Shown one piece after another: positions 11,501 through 22,469 of a DNA stretch of 64,000 nt. The notes beneath the pieces were generated by a model. The model was given only the letters and a program-made list of their open reading frames with translations. It was not told the origin of the DNA and ran no database searches. The stretch is from Ditylenchus dipsaci (lineage: Eukaryota; Nematoda; Chromadorea; Rhabditida; Anguinidae), in assembly GCA_004194705.1 (NCBI GenBank), contig SADC01000847.1, positions 62,001 through 126,000 on the forward strand, given 5' to 3'. The position numbers and the translations under genes were made by a program. Within the stretch, counting starts at the first letter, position 1. Every line of letters starts with the position of its first letter.

Positions 11501-14500
11501 TACAAACAATAAAAGTTTTGAGTTTAAAAAAATTTGTCAGAACTTTTTACGCACCGTGTATCTAACATCAATTTCGACGTTTCACTGATCAACTGGTAAG
11601 TGTAGCAGCCTATTTGGAGAGTGACTTACATATGTTCAACGTTATACTTGAAATTTTAGTTGCGTGATTATATTTATGATATATTTGCGTATGAAATAAA
11701 TTTAAATAAAATCAATTAATTAACATAACAGACAACATAAAAACAACAAATTTCAACAAAACCAACCTGAAATACCCAATCATCATCGCCGAAGGGACAG
11801 GATCATGGAGACAGGAAACCTCAACAGAGAAAAAGACAATGCTAAAATTTGATGACCTTTTTTTCTTTCTTTGTCTCAGATAGGTTCGAAGTGAGCTGAC
11901 AGAAGCCGAAATGATTGCCAGATTCAGGGAATCGAGAATTAGAATTAGAATTTGTTGCTATTTTTGTTGCCTGTTTTGTTGGTGTGTTGAATAAAGTGTT
12001 GTTATGCAGGTTTTTTTGTCATTCTCTCGCCTATTTTGACCTCTTTTGGATAAAATAAAGATCCCGTCAAGACGACAAAAATTAAAAAAGTTATGGCCAA
12101 AATAATGCTTCCACTAAGAATGCCGCACCTTGTATTAAAAAGGGCGTGCCCGCGCTAATGAGAGGTGGTGCCCGCCAATTCAAAATTTTCCCAAACCATT
12201 GGACTTCTGTACGGATTTTTCAACATGATTTTTAACAAAACCACACCTAACATTAAGTTCTAGGCCTTGTTTTGTTAGAAGCCAAATTTAAAAATGCGTA
12301 CAGAAGTTCAATCATTAGGAAAAAAATTTGATTTCCCGGGCACCACCTCTTATTAGCGTGGGAATGCCCCTTTAAAAGAATGTTATTTTCTTATTGATTG
12401 CCAGATTCAGGGAATCGATTATACTTTAACACTGAGAAGGCGAACTGCACTAGAGGTAGCGTCTTGTCCCGAAGTTCATGCTTATTACGTTCGCGCTGAT
12501 AAAACCTCGAATTTTCTCTCTAGGCCATGGAACTAGGCAAGTGTAAAAAATAAGCGAAAATCTGAAAAGAGAGATTTTCGCCGCGGTTAAAATACCGAAA
12601 AAGGATTTTCGTAGCGGATAATATCTTAAAAATAGGATTACGAAAAATGGCTCCCATTTCGATTGGTTTCACATTTCCATTGCAAAATGTTCTATACTAA
12701 AGGCACAGAAAAATAAAACTTTCAGAAACTCTGTCTTTCCAGCCATCGTTTTCGACCCATTTGACTATTTTGTTGATGATTCTTCATGAAAAATGTTAGT
12801 AAAAACAAAAATATTAAAAATTAATCAAATTTTTGGTAAAAAATTTGGGCGCTGGTATAGAATACGCCCTCCCCTAAATTCGACCTTTTCAAAATCGCTG
12901 TAACTACTCTTTAACAAAACAACAAGTTTAGGATTAGCTATTAGGCTTGAAGGTAAGCCAGCATATGGAAGTTGTGACTAATAAAAGTGTTACGCACTTC
13001 TTCCGGATCTGACACATAAATCTGGGTACTCTTTACTTAAATTTTGAAAGAAAAATTCATGGGGGGGGGGGTGTATTCTATACTAGGGTCAAAATTTGAT
13101 TTAAAATAAATCTAACCGTAAAATTAGTTATGTATTTTTGGAAAAAAATATTTTTTTACCAAATACTTTTTGAAAATCTTGTACCCCTTTACGGCACACA
13201 TAATCCATAGGGCTGAACACTTGCAACTGTAATTTGAGCACCAATTCCGCCAAAAGACCTGCTTCACAATCCTAAACACCATATGGCTGTTCTAAAGTGA
13301 TTTAACTCATTAACAGGGTGTCCCAGAAAAAAAAGCTTCTAAGCTTCTAGAGGGCCGCTAGACCATTTTTATTAAATTCCCCACCAAATTCAAATTCGTT
13401 CTAAAAATAGTGAATTTCACCACCAAAACTGTGAAATTCTCCACCAAATTTTTTATTTTATTGTCTGTGCTATTTATCGTGTATAAAAAGTCGAGCATGG
13501 TCTCTTTTTTCGTTCAATGAAGGCAGTTCTAGTAATTATGCCGCCGGAATTTCGTTTTCTCATGTTTTCATCACATGTTTGAAAAATCGACTGGGCGAAT
13601 CAGAATTCCAGTCAGATTGGCTTAATCGCTCAGAATTCCAGGTTTAGGATGATTTTGAGTGGTTCAGGGTGGAGTTCTGAGCGATTAAAAAAGTTTACAC
13701 ACCTTTAGTAAACCCCCAAAAACCAACTTTCATGGGCTTCTGGCCATTCCGGGGTGGGATTCTAAGCAATCCAAGTCATTTTCAGCCTAAAAAATTTGAA
13801 TTCTTGCAAAATTATGCAAAATTTGGTTGTTCTTGGACAGAAAAAGGCATAAATAATTTTTTAAAAAATTTGGTGGTGAATTTCATAATTTTGGTGGGGA
13901 AATTCACTATTTTTAGAACGAATTTGAATTTGGTGGGGAATTTAATTAATTTGGTGGGGAATTTCACACTTTTGGTGGGGAAATTCAATTTGATCCATAC
14001 AAAAATTATGGATAACAAAAGTTAAAACCTCAATTTTAAATTCCGGAATTTCCAATTTTCGTTGAAGTGTTTAATGTAATAAAAAAATTTCATAAAGCTG
14101 TAAATTTTGTGGTGAAGCGCAGATCAAGAGCTACAACTTTTTGTTTACAGGAAAGAAAATTTAAATTTCAGTTTTAAGCAGTTTTTTTTCCATTTCTGTT
14201 TGGACAGTCTGGTCGCAAATATCGCAAGGATTCTGATTTAGCCGATCATTTTTGCAAAAAACAATGATTTTGACATTTAAAAAGCAAAAATTCCCATTAA
14301 CATACACCTGTTTTGGATTTCGGTATATATTAATGGGAGATTTTGCTTTTTAAATGTCAAAATCATTGTTTTTTGCAAAAATGATCGGCAAAATCGGAAT
14401 CCTTGCGATATTTGCGACCAGACTGTCAAAACAGAAATGGAAAAAGTTTGAAAAAACGGGGCTAAAAAAGTGTCGAACCCTAGGCGGAACGAACTTTTGG

Positions 14501-17500
14501 GTGTATGTTATTGGGAGCGTCGACTGTACGGCAGCCCTGGTTTTAAGATATTGCTTTCTGAAAAAAAAACTCAGAATGAAAAATCCAAGTTTTCAAAATG
14601 CTTGTTATCTTCAAAATCTGTTAGAACTTCTAATCAATTGGTGACTTTTATAAGAGAAAATTGAAAACGTTTTATGTATCAATCGAAAGAGCAAAGCGAG
14701 AGCTACAAGACTATGTGTCCAAAACATTTCTGCTAAAAAAATGTTGTTATTAAAATTCGCCTAAACATTAGTTACCGATTTTTTACATTCAACAAAAATT
14801 GGAAATTGAGGGATTTGAAATTGACGTTTTAAGTTTTGTTTATCCATAATTTTTGTATTAGCAATAAAAATGTATATACCATTTCATAGAGAATTGGCAA
14901 GGCTACAAAATGACATGAAGTTTAATATAAAAAAAAGAGTAATATAAAAATGGTCTAACGGCCTTCTTGAAGCTTAGGGGCTTTTTTCTGTGACACCCTG
15001 TATAAAATTTACTTACTTGGAAAATCCTCACTTTTCTGAGGGTTTCAAAGTGGACGTGCTGGAATTCAATCCTGTTGTAATCTTTAACAATAAATTAACT
15101 CCAAATTCACCATGGCTATTTCTGCTTGTAATTTGTCAGGAAGCACTTTTAGAGTCTAGATTTCCAATTTCCGTTACAATGCACAGTAAATTTAAAAATA
15201 TGTCCTACCGCCTGGTCAGTCAGACTTTGTTTGTTGGCCCAAAGGTAATCGAACCACTTGATCACCCTGGTTTCTAGCTAAACATTTTTTCGGATTTAAA
15301 GCAGTACAACCAAATGTTAGATTACTTGTTTGCCTACTCTCCTTAACTCCATGTATTGCTTGATGCTATCAATGCGGTTCTGGAAATCGGCTCTGGCTGC
15401 GCCCATGTTGGATATCATGCTGAAATACAACTCTCAGCAAATAGTTTTTCTAAAGTCAGCAGCTATGTAAAAATGTGTAATAAGGTATTGAAAAAAGTTT
15501 TTTTTTAAGTAGAATGACCAAAAACAACGGATGAAAGATTTAAAAAAGCTAGTACAGTCGAATCTGGGTAAGCCGACACCTCCGACAAACCGACGCTTTC
15601 TAAAAATTTGGTTGTCCGGCAAGGAAACAAGGCAAAGGTTAGCATTGATAAACCGACCCTCGACAAGCCGATGCTCTCAATAAATCTACACTTACTCTCC
15701 ATAAGCCGACACCTCCCAGTTTTTTACAATATTTTTAGTCATTTTTTAATTTCTGCGAAAATTTGTTGCTTTTTTGTCATTTTTTTGTTTTCTGCACCAT
15801 GTGTCGTTTGTGTCTTGCTTTTACCTAGCTTTACAATTGCACAGAACAACAACAAGACGAAGCTGGGCGAGCAGTTGAACTGTGTCAAAGAGTGTTAAGG
15901 CGCATTCACAATGAGGAGTCTGTTTGCGGATGCTAAAACAGACTACTCACTAAGAATCTGCGAAACAGAGTCCTCACTTTTTTTGCTGTTTTCGCAAAAA
16001 TAATTCAGTTGGTGTAGTGTTTTTTATTTTCTAGTTCCTTATTTGGCTTCTCACATCATATAGTTGAGGTTTAGGGCTATCAAATAAGCTATTGGCTGAG
16101 TGAAAATTGCTTCAAAAACTCAGATAAAATTTTAAGAATTCGCCCAATAATTCTGACTCAAATTTGAGTGCTGATGCTTGGGCGGAGTCTTTCTTTTTTA
16201 ACTCAATTTTTTCAACAGCATCTACTTTATCAATAGCTTATCTGGTAGCCCTGAATTTACAAGATGGCACCAAGAGAATAATTTTTGAAAAATAAAAAAA
16301 AGTTATGGCCATTTCCGAGTGTAAAGTCTGGTTTAGCATCGCAAACAGCCTCTTTATTGTGAACGTAGCTTTATAATTGATTTTCGGTTGCAGAATTCTC
16401 ATTCTAGAGTAAAAACTAAGCTTTTTTGGTACTTATTGGGTTGGGGTCACACCTCATATTTTTGGTGTATGATCAATTTTTTAACGTCTCTTTCCTTTTT
16501 ACGGCTTTATTATTTTCGTGTAAACTGTTTTCTCTATTTTTTCTCGATATTTAGAATTAAAATGGAGGAGTTTCAAGTTTAAATGGAGAAGTACGTTATA
16601 TGGTACAGCCCGCTCCCACTTAGTCAGTTACATTGAAGAATTCCTATGGCGAAAATTATTTGACGGTCCTGATGTGTTCTATCATTTTTGGAAGCAAGTA
16701 TCTGAATATTATGTGTGCGAAAAGTGATATATAAGCTCTAGTAAAAGGGGGCAAACTTCTGCAAACTTACTACAAACGCTATTTTATACCATTTATATTA
16801 TTTTATACTAATTTTTTAGTTATCAAGAAAAAATAAAACAGAAATTTAAAAAAAAAGCAAATCACAGAAAGAGTAAGACAATTTTTGGTAGGAATTCCTT
16901 CCAACCGGCATATATCGGTTAAGAAACGCAATAAGTCGACACCCTTAAAGGACCATGGTTTTTGGGCGCAGCGGCACACGCAAAATTTGAATTGACGGGG
17001 GACACTTCTCTTTCGTCTATCCCTGTACTCTTTAGAGTCGTTTGGAATGACTCCAAAGATTACAGTGCCAGACGAAAGAGAAGTGTCCCCGCCAATCCAA
17101 ATTTTGATCATGCCGTTGCGCGCAAAAACCATGGTCCTTTAAAAAACCATCGCCATTGATGACAATGTGCATTTCCAGTTTTTTGAATTTGCGAGGGACA
17201 GCTCTTTAATTGCGAAAATATATTTCAAATCATTTTTTGTTTGCGATTGAAATTTGTTCAAAATCAAGAACCGTTTACTAGTCGAGCCCAATGTTTGTTG
17301 ACAATGCCAGATCATACGACTTAGCCGACTTTTGGGACGCTGTCCTCCCATTCATCTATAACCTATTATTGGTAACTGTTGATTTGCCTCATCTAATAAA
17401 TAATATTTGAATTTTAGATGCAAATAAAAAAATAATTCGCAAAAACATTTTCAGCATTTTCGGCTGTCCCCCGCGAATTCAAAAACTCGAAATTGGAATT

Positions 17501-20500
17501 GTCACCAATGGCGATGTTCCTTTACGATGAACATGAATATTTACTCTGGATAAGCCGACACCAAGGTGAACCGACACCCCGGTAAGCCGTACCTAAGCCT
17601 ATCACGGAGGGGTGTTGGCTTATATAGATTGGAATGTATCGGATTGGCCATGACCATGGTCGGGTTCAACAAAATACCAGATTTGGCACTTTCTGTCAAT
17701 TTTTTTGGCACTTTAAAAAATGTTGTCCCCAGGCGTTAACATAACTGTGGACACAGCTATTATCTCTAATAACATCACTCCACGCCTCCCCCTCCCGCCC
17801 CCAGTGTTTTGACTTATTTTTGAAGACTTTTTTTAAGCAAGTTACCACTCGAATTGTAGCCAGTGAGATGTACTATAATTTGAGTTTTCAAAAAGTGGGT
17901 CAAAACACAAAGCCACGAGAACGATTAGGCCTTAGGTGGAGTTATTAGAGATAATACGGCAATTAATTTAGAAATCTAACTCACCTTCCCACGTTACCTA
18001 AAATGAATTATATACATAGTTGTTTTAATTTTTAAATGCCTACCGACGATAGTGGCGAATATCAAAACACCACACATCAGGTCTAAGGTTACAAAGGCAA
18101 ATTCTATGTTTTTCTGAGGGCCTAAAATACAGTAAGTTTCTTGATCTTTTAATTGTGAAAACACCTCAAGTTCAACCCATCCCCCTTTGGTTCAATGACT
18201 TCTAGTCAGAATTTTTACATTGAACAATGTATCCAGTTATAATATTTCAAAAAAACAAGACAGCTAGCATCTAAGAAATATAGAAACTGGTGACCTATCA
18301 AAGTAGAAAAATGTGGAACCCTAGACGAAATCGAACTTGAGTGTGATGCACCATTCAAAGATTACCGGGAACTTCTCCAATGGTTGTTAGGATAAGTGTG
18401 GACCAGTAGAAGCTGTAGATGTACCGCCTTCAAAACAAGGCTAATTGTGAACAGAAAGCTAAAAATATCCAACCTGGTGAGTGTGTCATTAACTCCACTA
18501 AAATGGTTGGCTTTGGCGTGGATTTCTGATTTAGAAAAAAAACTTACTCTGGCAAACTCTGTGTGTTTCGCTCACCATAAACCCAGGCATCGCTGCCCAG
18601 GCCGATCCACTCAGAGATCCAAAAGTAGAAACAGGCATTCCAGTGAATAATTACGGCTAAATTAAATATACATTTTATTGAAAGAGCATACCAATGCGTT
18701 ACATGAAAATAAACATGAAAATAAAGGTTACAATGGTTACTTACCAATATACCACACGACCACTCCAACACGAAAGGCGTTTGGCTGAAACATGTGTTTT
18801 GGTAATTACCCGCAAACTCGTCAACAATATTTATTGGAAATTTAAACTAATTTAAACCTACGAAAGAACTCCTGGTTTCAGTCTGTTCCATAAACTTTTG
18901 GATGCGTTCCTGCCTCAGCAGTCGGTTGAAGCGTAAAGCTGAATGTCGTTTGAAGAAAATAAGACTAAAAACGTAGTCTAGGGGCAGAATACTGGCCAAA
19001 TCCATCTGCAAAATGTTGAGAATTAAAAAAGGAAGACAATTAAAAATTGCCCCATTTGCCGGAAAAGTTGCCCCATTTACCATAAAAGTTGCCCCATTTG
19101 CCACAAAAGTTGCCCCATTGGCCGGATTTCAAATTCACGATCTTTTATACTGTCATTACATTGTTTTACATACTAGTAGCTCTCAAAGTTTTACAGCACC
19201 ACTCAAAACAACAACTGACTTTATTCAACAACAATTGACAACACTTCAAAGACAACAAATTCAATAACATAAATCAGTCAATAACCAGGGCGCTTCCCTC
19301 TCTTGCCCTGCGCTTTCTTCCTCGCTTCCTCTTCTCTCCTAGCGGCACATCGGTAATTTCTTCTGGATACTCCTGCAGTCCATCTCTGCACATCATCATC
19401 AGGGAATGTTTGCAGAAGAAACGATCTTTCATCCCTTGGAAGCTATTGCATTTATACAGCCCTGAATAGAGAGTGGACGGCTCGACCAAATAAGCACACG
19501 TTCGAAGTTCTTTGTAGCGCTCCCACCCGTCAGCAGCTGAGAAGTTTGCCAGATCCTGCACCATCTGCCAGTCAATCGCCTCCCCGATGCGGTAAATGAG
19601 GTAAAACGACGCAACAACAACGAAAAACGAACAACGCCAACGTAAACAAGATGGCAAAACAACATGAAATGTCCAAATGGGGCAACTTTTCTGGCCAATG
19701 GGGCAACTTTTCTGCTTTTTGACTGGAAATTAGAAAATGGGGAGACTTTTGTGGCAAATGGGGCAACTTTTATGGTAAATGGGGCAACTTTTCTGCTTTT
19801 TGATTGGAAATTCGAAAATGGTGCAACTTTTCTGGAAAATGGGGTAACTTTTCCGGCAAATGGGGCAATTTTTATTATATTTCCATTAAAAAAACTATTT
19901 TTTAAAGATTTTCGAAAAAATTAGCCCTTTTTATTTTTTTAATCCAAAAATCAGAAAAAACTTTGGATTTAGGTCAGTTGAACTAAAATTTTCAAAACTT
20001 TGTGTTTTTCGACTTAGTTTCCAAAAATTTTGGGATTTCGAAATACGGCGATACCCGTATTTCTAGATAATTAGGTATAGACAAGATTTAGGTATAGGAG
20101 GTTCTGGTATACAGTCAAACCTCTATATTGCATCCCGCGAGGGACCAGCCCTGCCCGGATGCAATATAGAGGTGGGTTCAATAAAGAGGGTTACTATATA
20201 GAGGTTCGACTGTAGTTAATAGGTGTAGTCGAAGATTTGTGACAGTGTTTAACCCTGAGAATGAGTTGATTATTACCTTGAACTGGGGTTTGGTGAAGTA
20301 AAGTGATCGGGTTTTCTTGATATCGCGAATCAAAATGCCCTGTTCGAGGTAGCCGGTTCTGGCTCGAAATAGCATGTCCAGAAAATAGATGAAATCCACA
20401 AGAATATCAAGGCACAACCACAGGATCCATAAGTAGCCGGATGCGAGGTGGATCTATAAGTCAAACAATTTTGAATGGAATGAGAGAAAATTTTGTTGAT

Positions 20501-21850
20501 AAATACTTACAAAAACACTTCTTGCAATTACAACCTGCAAAAAATCGACTAATGACTAGAATTTTTTCTGGATATGCTAGAAAAGTCAAGAAAAAAAAGT
20601 ATATTGGTGATATGCCGGAACTTATCGGTTGGGGGGGGGGGGGGTTGGTTGTTGTTTGCGGATTTTTCACTTATTTAAAAAAAGTGTTTAAACGACTTTT
20701 AAGTAAATTTTATATGCTTAAAACGATAAAAAAAGTTATTTTCTAACAATTTTCCACACAAAAAATGGATTTTTAAAAAAAATTTTTACCAAAATTTGGC
20801 TTTTTGCCTTGGGGTACCAAGGTAAACTACTTTATATTAGGGTGTTCTACCCCGTTTTGGTCACTGGAGCTTGGCAAAAAGAGTCTCTTTATGAATTTTT
20901 GATTAAGAGTCTTGCTCGGAATCATGTCTAAGGTAAGTGAGTGCGCGCATCTCTAACTCTCAAGCCCCCTGCGCCCTCTTCGGGGGCGCAGGGGGCTTGG
21001 AGTTGAGATGAGCACACCCACATACCTTAGACACAAATCACTCGAAAGTAATTTATGCGGTAGGCCGCAGTCAACAAAACTATGTTCAAATTATATCTTT
21101 TTGGGGTATCCAGGTACCCTTTCAGGTTGGATTGCCTTGGGAACCAAGGCAAAAGTCAAATTTTGGCCAATAATTTTTTTCAAAAAAATTCATTATTTGT
21201 GTTGAAAAGCGTCAGAAAATTACTTTTTTCATCGTTTTAGGCATATAAAAATTACTTAGGAGCATAGTTGCACGGGCGCCGGCGCCGGTGTGCGCCCCGA
21301 AAATTTTCAGAAAATAAGGGCGCCGGCGGCGCCAAAAAAATTTTGCGTGCAACTATGCTTAGGAGTCGTTTAAAGACTATTTTTAAATAATTGAAAAAAA
21401 ACCCCGCCAGCTCCCCCTCCCCCCAACCCAATAAGTGCCGATATGCCTACGGACCACTTTCTTTATGGATCATTTTCTAGAAACTTTTGGACGGAAGTTT
21501 GTTTATATGCCCTTCGCTCGAGCTAGTTTGTATAAAGTAAGGTTGAAAAAAAATGCGATTCACTTCATAAATTTAGCAAAAAAATTTTTATCTGCATTCC
21601 TTCTTCAGTGAAAGAAAAAAACAAAAGTAAATGTAAGTTTACAAAGTACATTGACAATACTTTCTGTAAACGTAAAAGAGCCGGTTTGGACGGTTTTTTC
21701 GAAACACAAAAATTTGTGATATTTACCAGTAAATTATAGACGTAGGCAGCAGAGACAACAGCTAAACCAATTTAATCTTTAAATTCACAGCAAAAATTAC
21801 TTAGAAATACCTAGCCAATAGTAAAAGTAGTTTGCACTAGAGTCAAACAC
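8079..21850 (-). CDS. Cyclic-nucleotide-gated cation channel, CNGA/TAX-4 type (5' end missing)
   Basis: A channel of the plasma or ciliary membrane opened by cGMP or cAMP, central to sensory transduction in nematodes. Exons recognised, 5' to 3' on the minus strand: 21811-21850, 21727-21761, 20277-20453, 18862-19005, 18745-18784, 18548-18656, 18366-18427, 18044-18121, 17985-17997, 15326-15419, 15209-15277, 15111-15155, 15017-15058, 13185-13271, 10515-10531, 10433-10460, 10022-10106, 9874-9971, 9795-9828, 8413-8528, 8079-8367. They cover S1 through the pore, C-linker, nucleotide-binding domain and C-terminal leucine zipper. Phases agree at most junctions; the exceptions are one missing linker exon after 21727 and two apparent 1-nt losses at 9874-9971 and 9795-9828. 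The C-terminal zipper places it in the alpha class. Introns hold many transposons. Confidence 0.9.
9024..9255. mobile_element. TA-target MITE, CCGTATTTCCTCTAATAAGCGCC type
   Basis: TA duplicated at both ends (9022-9023 and 9256-9257). Inverted ends are CCGTATTTCCTCTAATAA. The internal word AATAAGCGCCC occurs directly and inverted. It lies in a CNG channel intron. Relatives with the same ends but other core words are at 31069, 39097, 39695 and 46879. Confidence 0.85.
9795..9971 (-). CDS. CNG channel exons with two apparent 1-nt deletions
   Basis: Exon 9874-9971 encodes [20 protein letters not shown] then KDDLWIALR, the second half of the binding domain with the nucleotide-contacting R-R-T. 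The family reads G-S-K-x-G-N-R-R-T, and only four As stand where five are needed (GGCAGTAAAACGG), so the frame is lost by one base. Exon 9795-9828 encodes [10 protein letters not shown] and ends CAAAG where CAAAAG would keep frame with the next exon. All other residues are intact, so these are either very recent lesions or assembly errors. Confidence 0.8.
10022..13271 (-). CDS. CNG channel exons: cyclic-nucleotide-binding domain, first part
   Basis: Exon 13185-13271 reads [20 protein letters not shown] then PMDYVCRKG. Microexon 10515-10531 (17 nt) gives D-I-G-R-E plus AT. Microexon 10433-10460 (28 nt) completes M and gives YIVKRGMLQ. Exon 10022-10106 gives [20 protein letters not shown] and ELSILNIA, including the FGE of the phosphate-binding cassette. 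The usual SPGDYICRKG is [10 protein letters not shown] here, a glycine-to-methionine change in a strongly conserved turn. Confidence 0.9.
10961..11567 (+). mobile_element. Internally deleted Tc1/mariner-like element
   Basis: Inverted ends ACAGGGTGCGTAAAAAGTTCTGAC. Inside, 11106-11435 reads as an N-terminal helix-turn-helix piece ([20 protein letters not shown], then a stop, then [15 protein letters not shown]). It joins straight to a C-terminal catalytic piece ([19 protein letters not shown]). The middle of the transposase is missing, so it is non-autonomous. It sits in the CNG intron between exons 13185-13271 and 10515-10531. Confidence 0.85.
12125..12374. repeat. MITE-like repeat, AAAGGGGCATGCCC family
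   Basis: Palindromic unit with GGCGTGCCCGCGCTAATGAGAG at one end and CTTATTAGCGTGGGAATGCC at the other, around CTAGGCCTTGTTTTGTTAG. Copies are at 23551-23775 and 28727-29985. This copy keeps the uninterrupted TTTTGTTAGAAGCC that is split by an insertion at 28867. Confidence 0.75.
13312..15002. mobile_element. ACAGGGTGTC inverted-repeat element nest
   Basis: The ends ACAGGGTGTCCCAGAAAAAA.. (left) and ..TTTTTTCTGTGACACCCTGT (right) match as inverted repeats. They continue through AAGCTT..GGCCGTTAGACCATTTTTAT. It fills nearly the whole CNG intron between exons 15017-15058 and 13185-13271. Nested inside are a foldback with CCACCAAATTC/GGTGGGGAATTTC sub-repeats (about 13370-13990) and a palindrome around 14170-14440. 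No transposase was recognised. Confidence 0.75.
15017..15419 (-). CDS. CNG channel exons: end of S6 and C-linker
   Basis: Four short exons separated by introns of about 48-53 nt. Exon 15326-15419 reads [20 protein letters not shown]. Exon 15209-15277 reads [19 protein letters not shown]. Exon 15111-15155 reads [15 protein letters not shown]. Exon 15017-15058 reads [14 protein letters not shown]. These match in order the C-linker that couples nucleotide binding to pore opening. All junctions are in frame. Confidence 0.92.
15895..16376. mobile_element. Foldback element, AAGGCGCATTCACAATGAGG type
   Basis: The left end TTAAGGCGCATTCACAATGA is matched by the right end TTATTGTGAACGTAGCTTTA as an inverted repeat. 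GAGTCTGTTTGCG sub-repeats lie inside the left arm. The end sequence matches that of the larger element at 26283-27978. Confidence 0.6.
16943..17525. repeat. Two adjacent inverted repeats (AAAGGACCATGGTTTTTG)
   Basis: AAAGGACCATGGTTTTTGGG at 16946 is inverted at about 17110-17140, with GACACTTCTCTTTCGTC inverted inside. A second palindrome runs from about 17145 to 17520 (CATCGCCATTGATGACAATG against CATTG..ACCAATGGCGATG). Non-coding. Confidence 0.6.
17985..17997 (-). CDS. CNG channel 13-nt microexon in S6
   Basis: The 13 bases GTAACGTGGGAAG lie between a TTTTAG acceptor and a GTGAGT donor. With the preceding G and following C they encode G-N-V-G-S. This is the family's invariant VGNVGSMISNM segment, which is otherwise missing between exon 18044-18121 (ends IFATIV plus G) and exon 15326-15419 (starts C, then [12 protein letters not shown]). 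Both phases fit exactly. Confidence 0.88.
18366..19005 (-). CDS. CNG channel exons: S3-S4, S5 and pore
   Basis: Exon 18862-19005 reads [14 protein letters not shown] and [20 protein letters not shown], the S4 voltage-sensor-like region and the ERTETR-type motif. Exon 18745-18784 reads [13 protein letters not shown]. Exon 18548-18656 reads [20 protein letters not shown], the S5 HWNAC signature. Exon 18366-18427 reads [20 protein letters not shown], the pore helix and filter with the cation-binding glutamate kept. Junction phases all agree. Confidence 0.92.
19040..19875 (-). mobile_element. MULE-like element with GGGGCAACTTTT sub-repeats and SWIM gene remnant
   Basis: The left arm (about 19040-19120) has tandem GCCCCATTTGCCGGAAAAGTT units. 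The right arm (about 19670-19875) has the complementary AATGGGGCAACTTTT units. The extreme ends share TAAAAATTGCCCCATTTGCC. Between the arms a minus-strand coding stretch (19274-19600) resembles the C-terminal end of Mutator-like transposases. It is inserted in the CNG intron between exons 20277-20453 and 18862-19005, starting about 35 bp upstream of the latter exon. No clear target duplication. Confidence 0.85.
19274..19657 (-). pseudogene. MULE transposase C-terminal remnant with partial SWIM zinc finger
   Basis: Reads [40 protein letters not shown] and a basic tail [20 protein letters not shown] before the stop. SWIM fingers have C-x-C...C-x-H. The second pair (FCKH) is present but the first is only a single C (YKCNS). 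The basic KRKRGRKRR tail is paralleled at the end of the MULE fragment near 62.8 kb. No catalytic DDE domain is present. Confidence 0.7.
20112..20216. mobile_element. Small MITE, CAGTCAAACCTCTATATTGCATCCC type
   Basis: A 105-bp palindrome beginning ACAGTCAAACCTCTATATTG and ending AGAGGTTCGACTGTAG. The word TATATTGCATCC / GGATGCAATATAG is repeated within it. Same terminal template as 253-434 but a different internal word. Confidence 0.75.
20277..21850 (-). CDS. CNG channel exons: S1 to S3
   Basis: Exon 21811-21850 gives [13 protein letters not shown] and 21727-21761 gives [12 protein letters not shown], the family's S1 entry and helix. Exon 20277-20453 (59 codons, phase 0 to 0) reads [20 protein letters not shown] and then [17 protein letters not shown]. 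This matches S2, S3 and the well-conserved FLEQGLLV linker of CNG channels. About ten residues of the S1-S2 linker (usually ..GRAVF..) were not found between 20.45 and 21.73 kb, so at least one small exon is missing or diverged. Confidence 0.85.
20853..21090. repeat. GC-rich hairpin repeat, copy B
   Basis: Contains CGGAATCATGTCTAAGGTAAG, then AAGCCCCCTGCGCCC / GGGGGCGCAGGGGGCTTGG, then ATACCTTAGACACAAATCAC. It shares the whole unit with 1562-1858. Confidence 0.75.
21263..21357. mobile_element. 95-bp hAT-like MITE with GGCGCC sub-repeats
   Basis: Inverted ends CATAGTTGCACG / CGTGCAACTATG, with exact 8-bp duplications CTTAGGAG at 21255-21262 and 21358-21365. Eight-base duplications and CATAGTTGCA-like ends fit hAT elements. 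Nearly all of the interior is GGCGCCGGCG and its complement. It lies in a CNG channel intron. Confidence 0.88.
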
Positions 21851-22469
21851 CTGCAAAATTAGTTAAGATTAACAGTAGTGAGGTATAAGTGCTGATCTAT
21901 GTGGATTGCTATAACGACGACTCGATACACATTGTGTCCCGATACTGAGACTCGATACAGTTGCGAGTCGATACACCGCGTCTCAAGTTCGACCCCCACC
22001 AAATGTAATTTTTACGTTTTGTAATATTTTTTGATGTGCAGTGGCCTTTTATGCTTTTTGTGTCTCTGAATACTTCATTCTCATTGTCGTTAGGGCGTTT
22101 GGTTCATTCATAACATTTTTTCAATTCGCCCTTTTCAGATTGGACTATACGTGAAAGTGCTGACGTTTGGGGAAAAAGTGCTTGCTTTATGTGAAAAAGT
22201 GCCCGCGTTTTTTCGTTTTAGTGAAAAAGGCAAAAAAATGCCCGCTTTTTGTGAAAAAGTGTCCGCTTTTGGTTATAATCCACGACTGCCAACCGATTTG
22301 TTACAAATACTGACTCGTTACACGGACTCGTTACATTGACGACTCGTTACACTTTTCCAATTATTTCCAAATCTTTAACAAAACAAACGACTGTTCGCTA
22401 CTAGCGCCGAAGTTCTATAAAAGTCTATCTTTTGGCACTTTGAAATTTCGTCTTTTTGTCTGTTTTACT

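Larger units (their letters stand above)
15553..17636. mobile_element. TA-flanked element, TAAGCCGACACC sub-repeats
   Basis: The left end TACAGTCGAATCTGGGTAAG carries several copies of the AAGCCGACACC / AAACCGACGC word. The right end at about 17540-17636 has the same word (TAAGCCGACACC, GAACCGACACC, then inverted). The ends resemble the 253-434 MITE. It lies in the CNG intron after the 13-nt microexon and carries two further elements inside. Confidence 0.6.
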
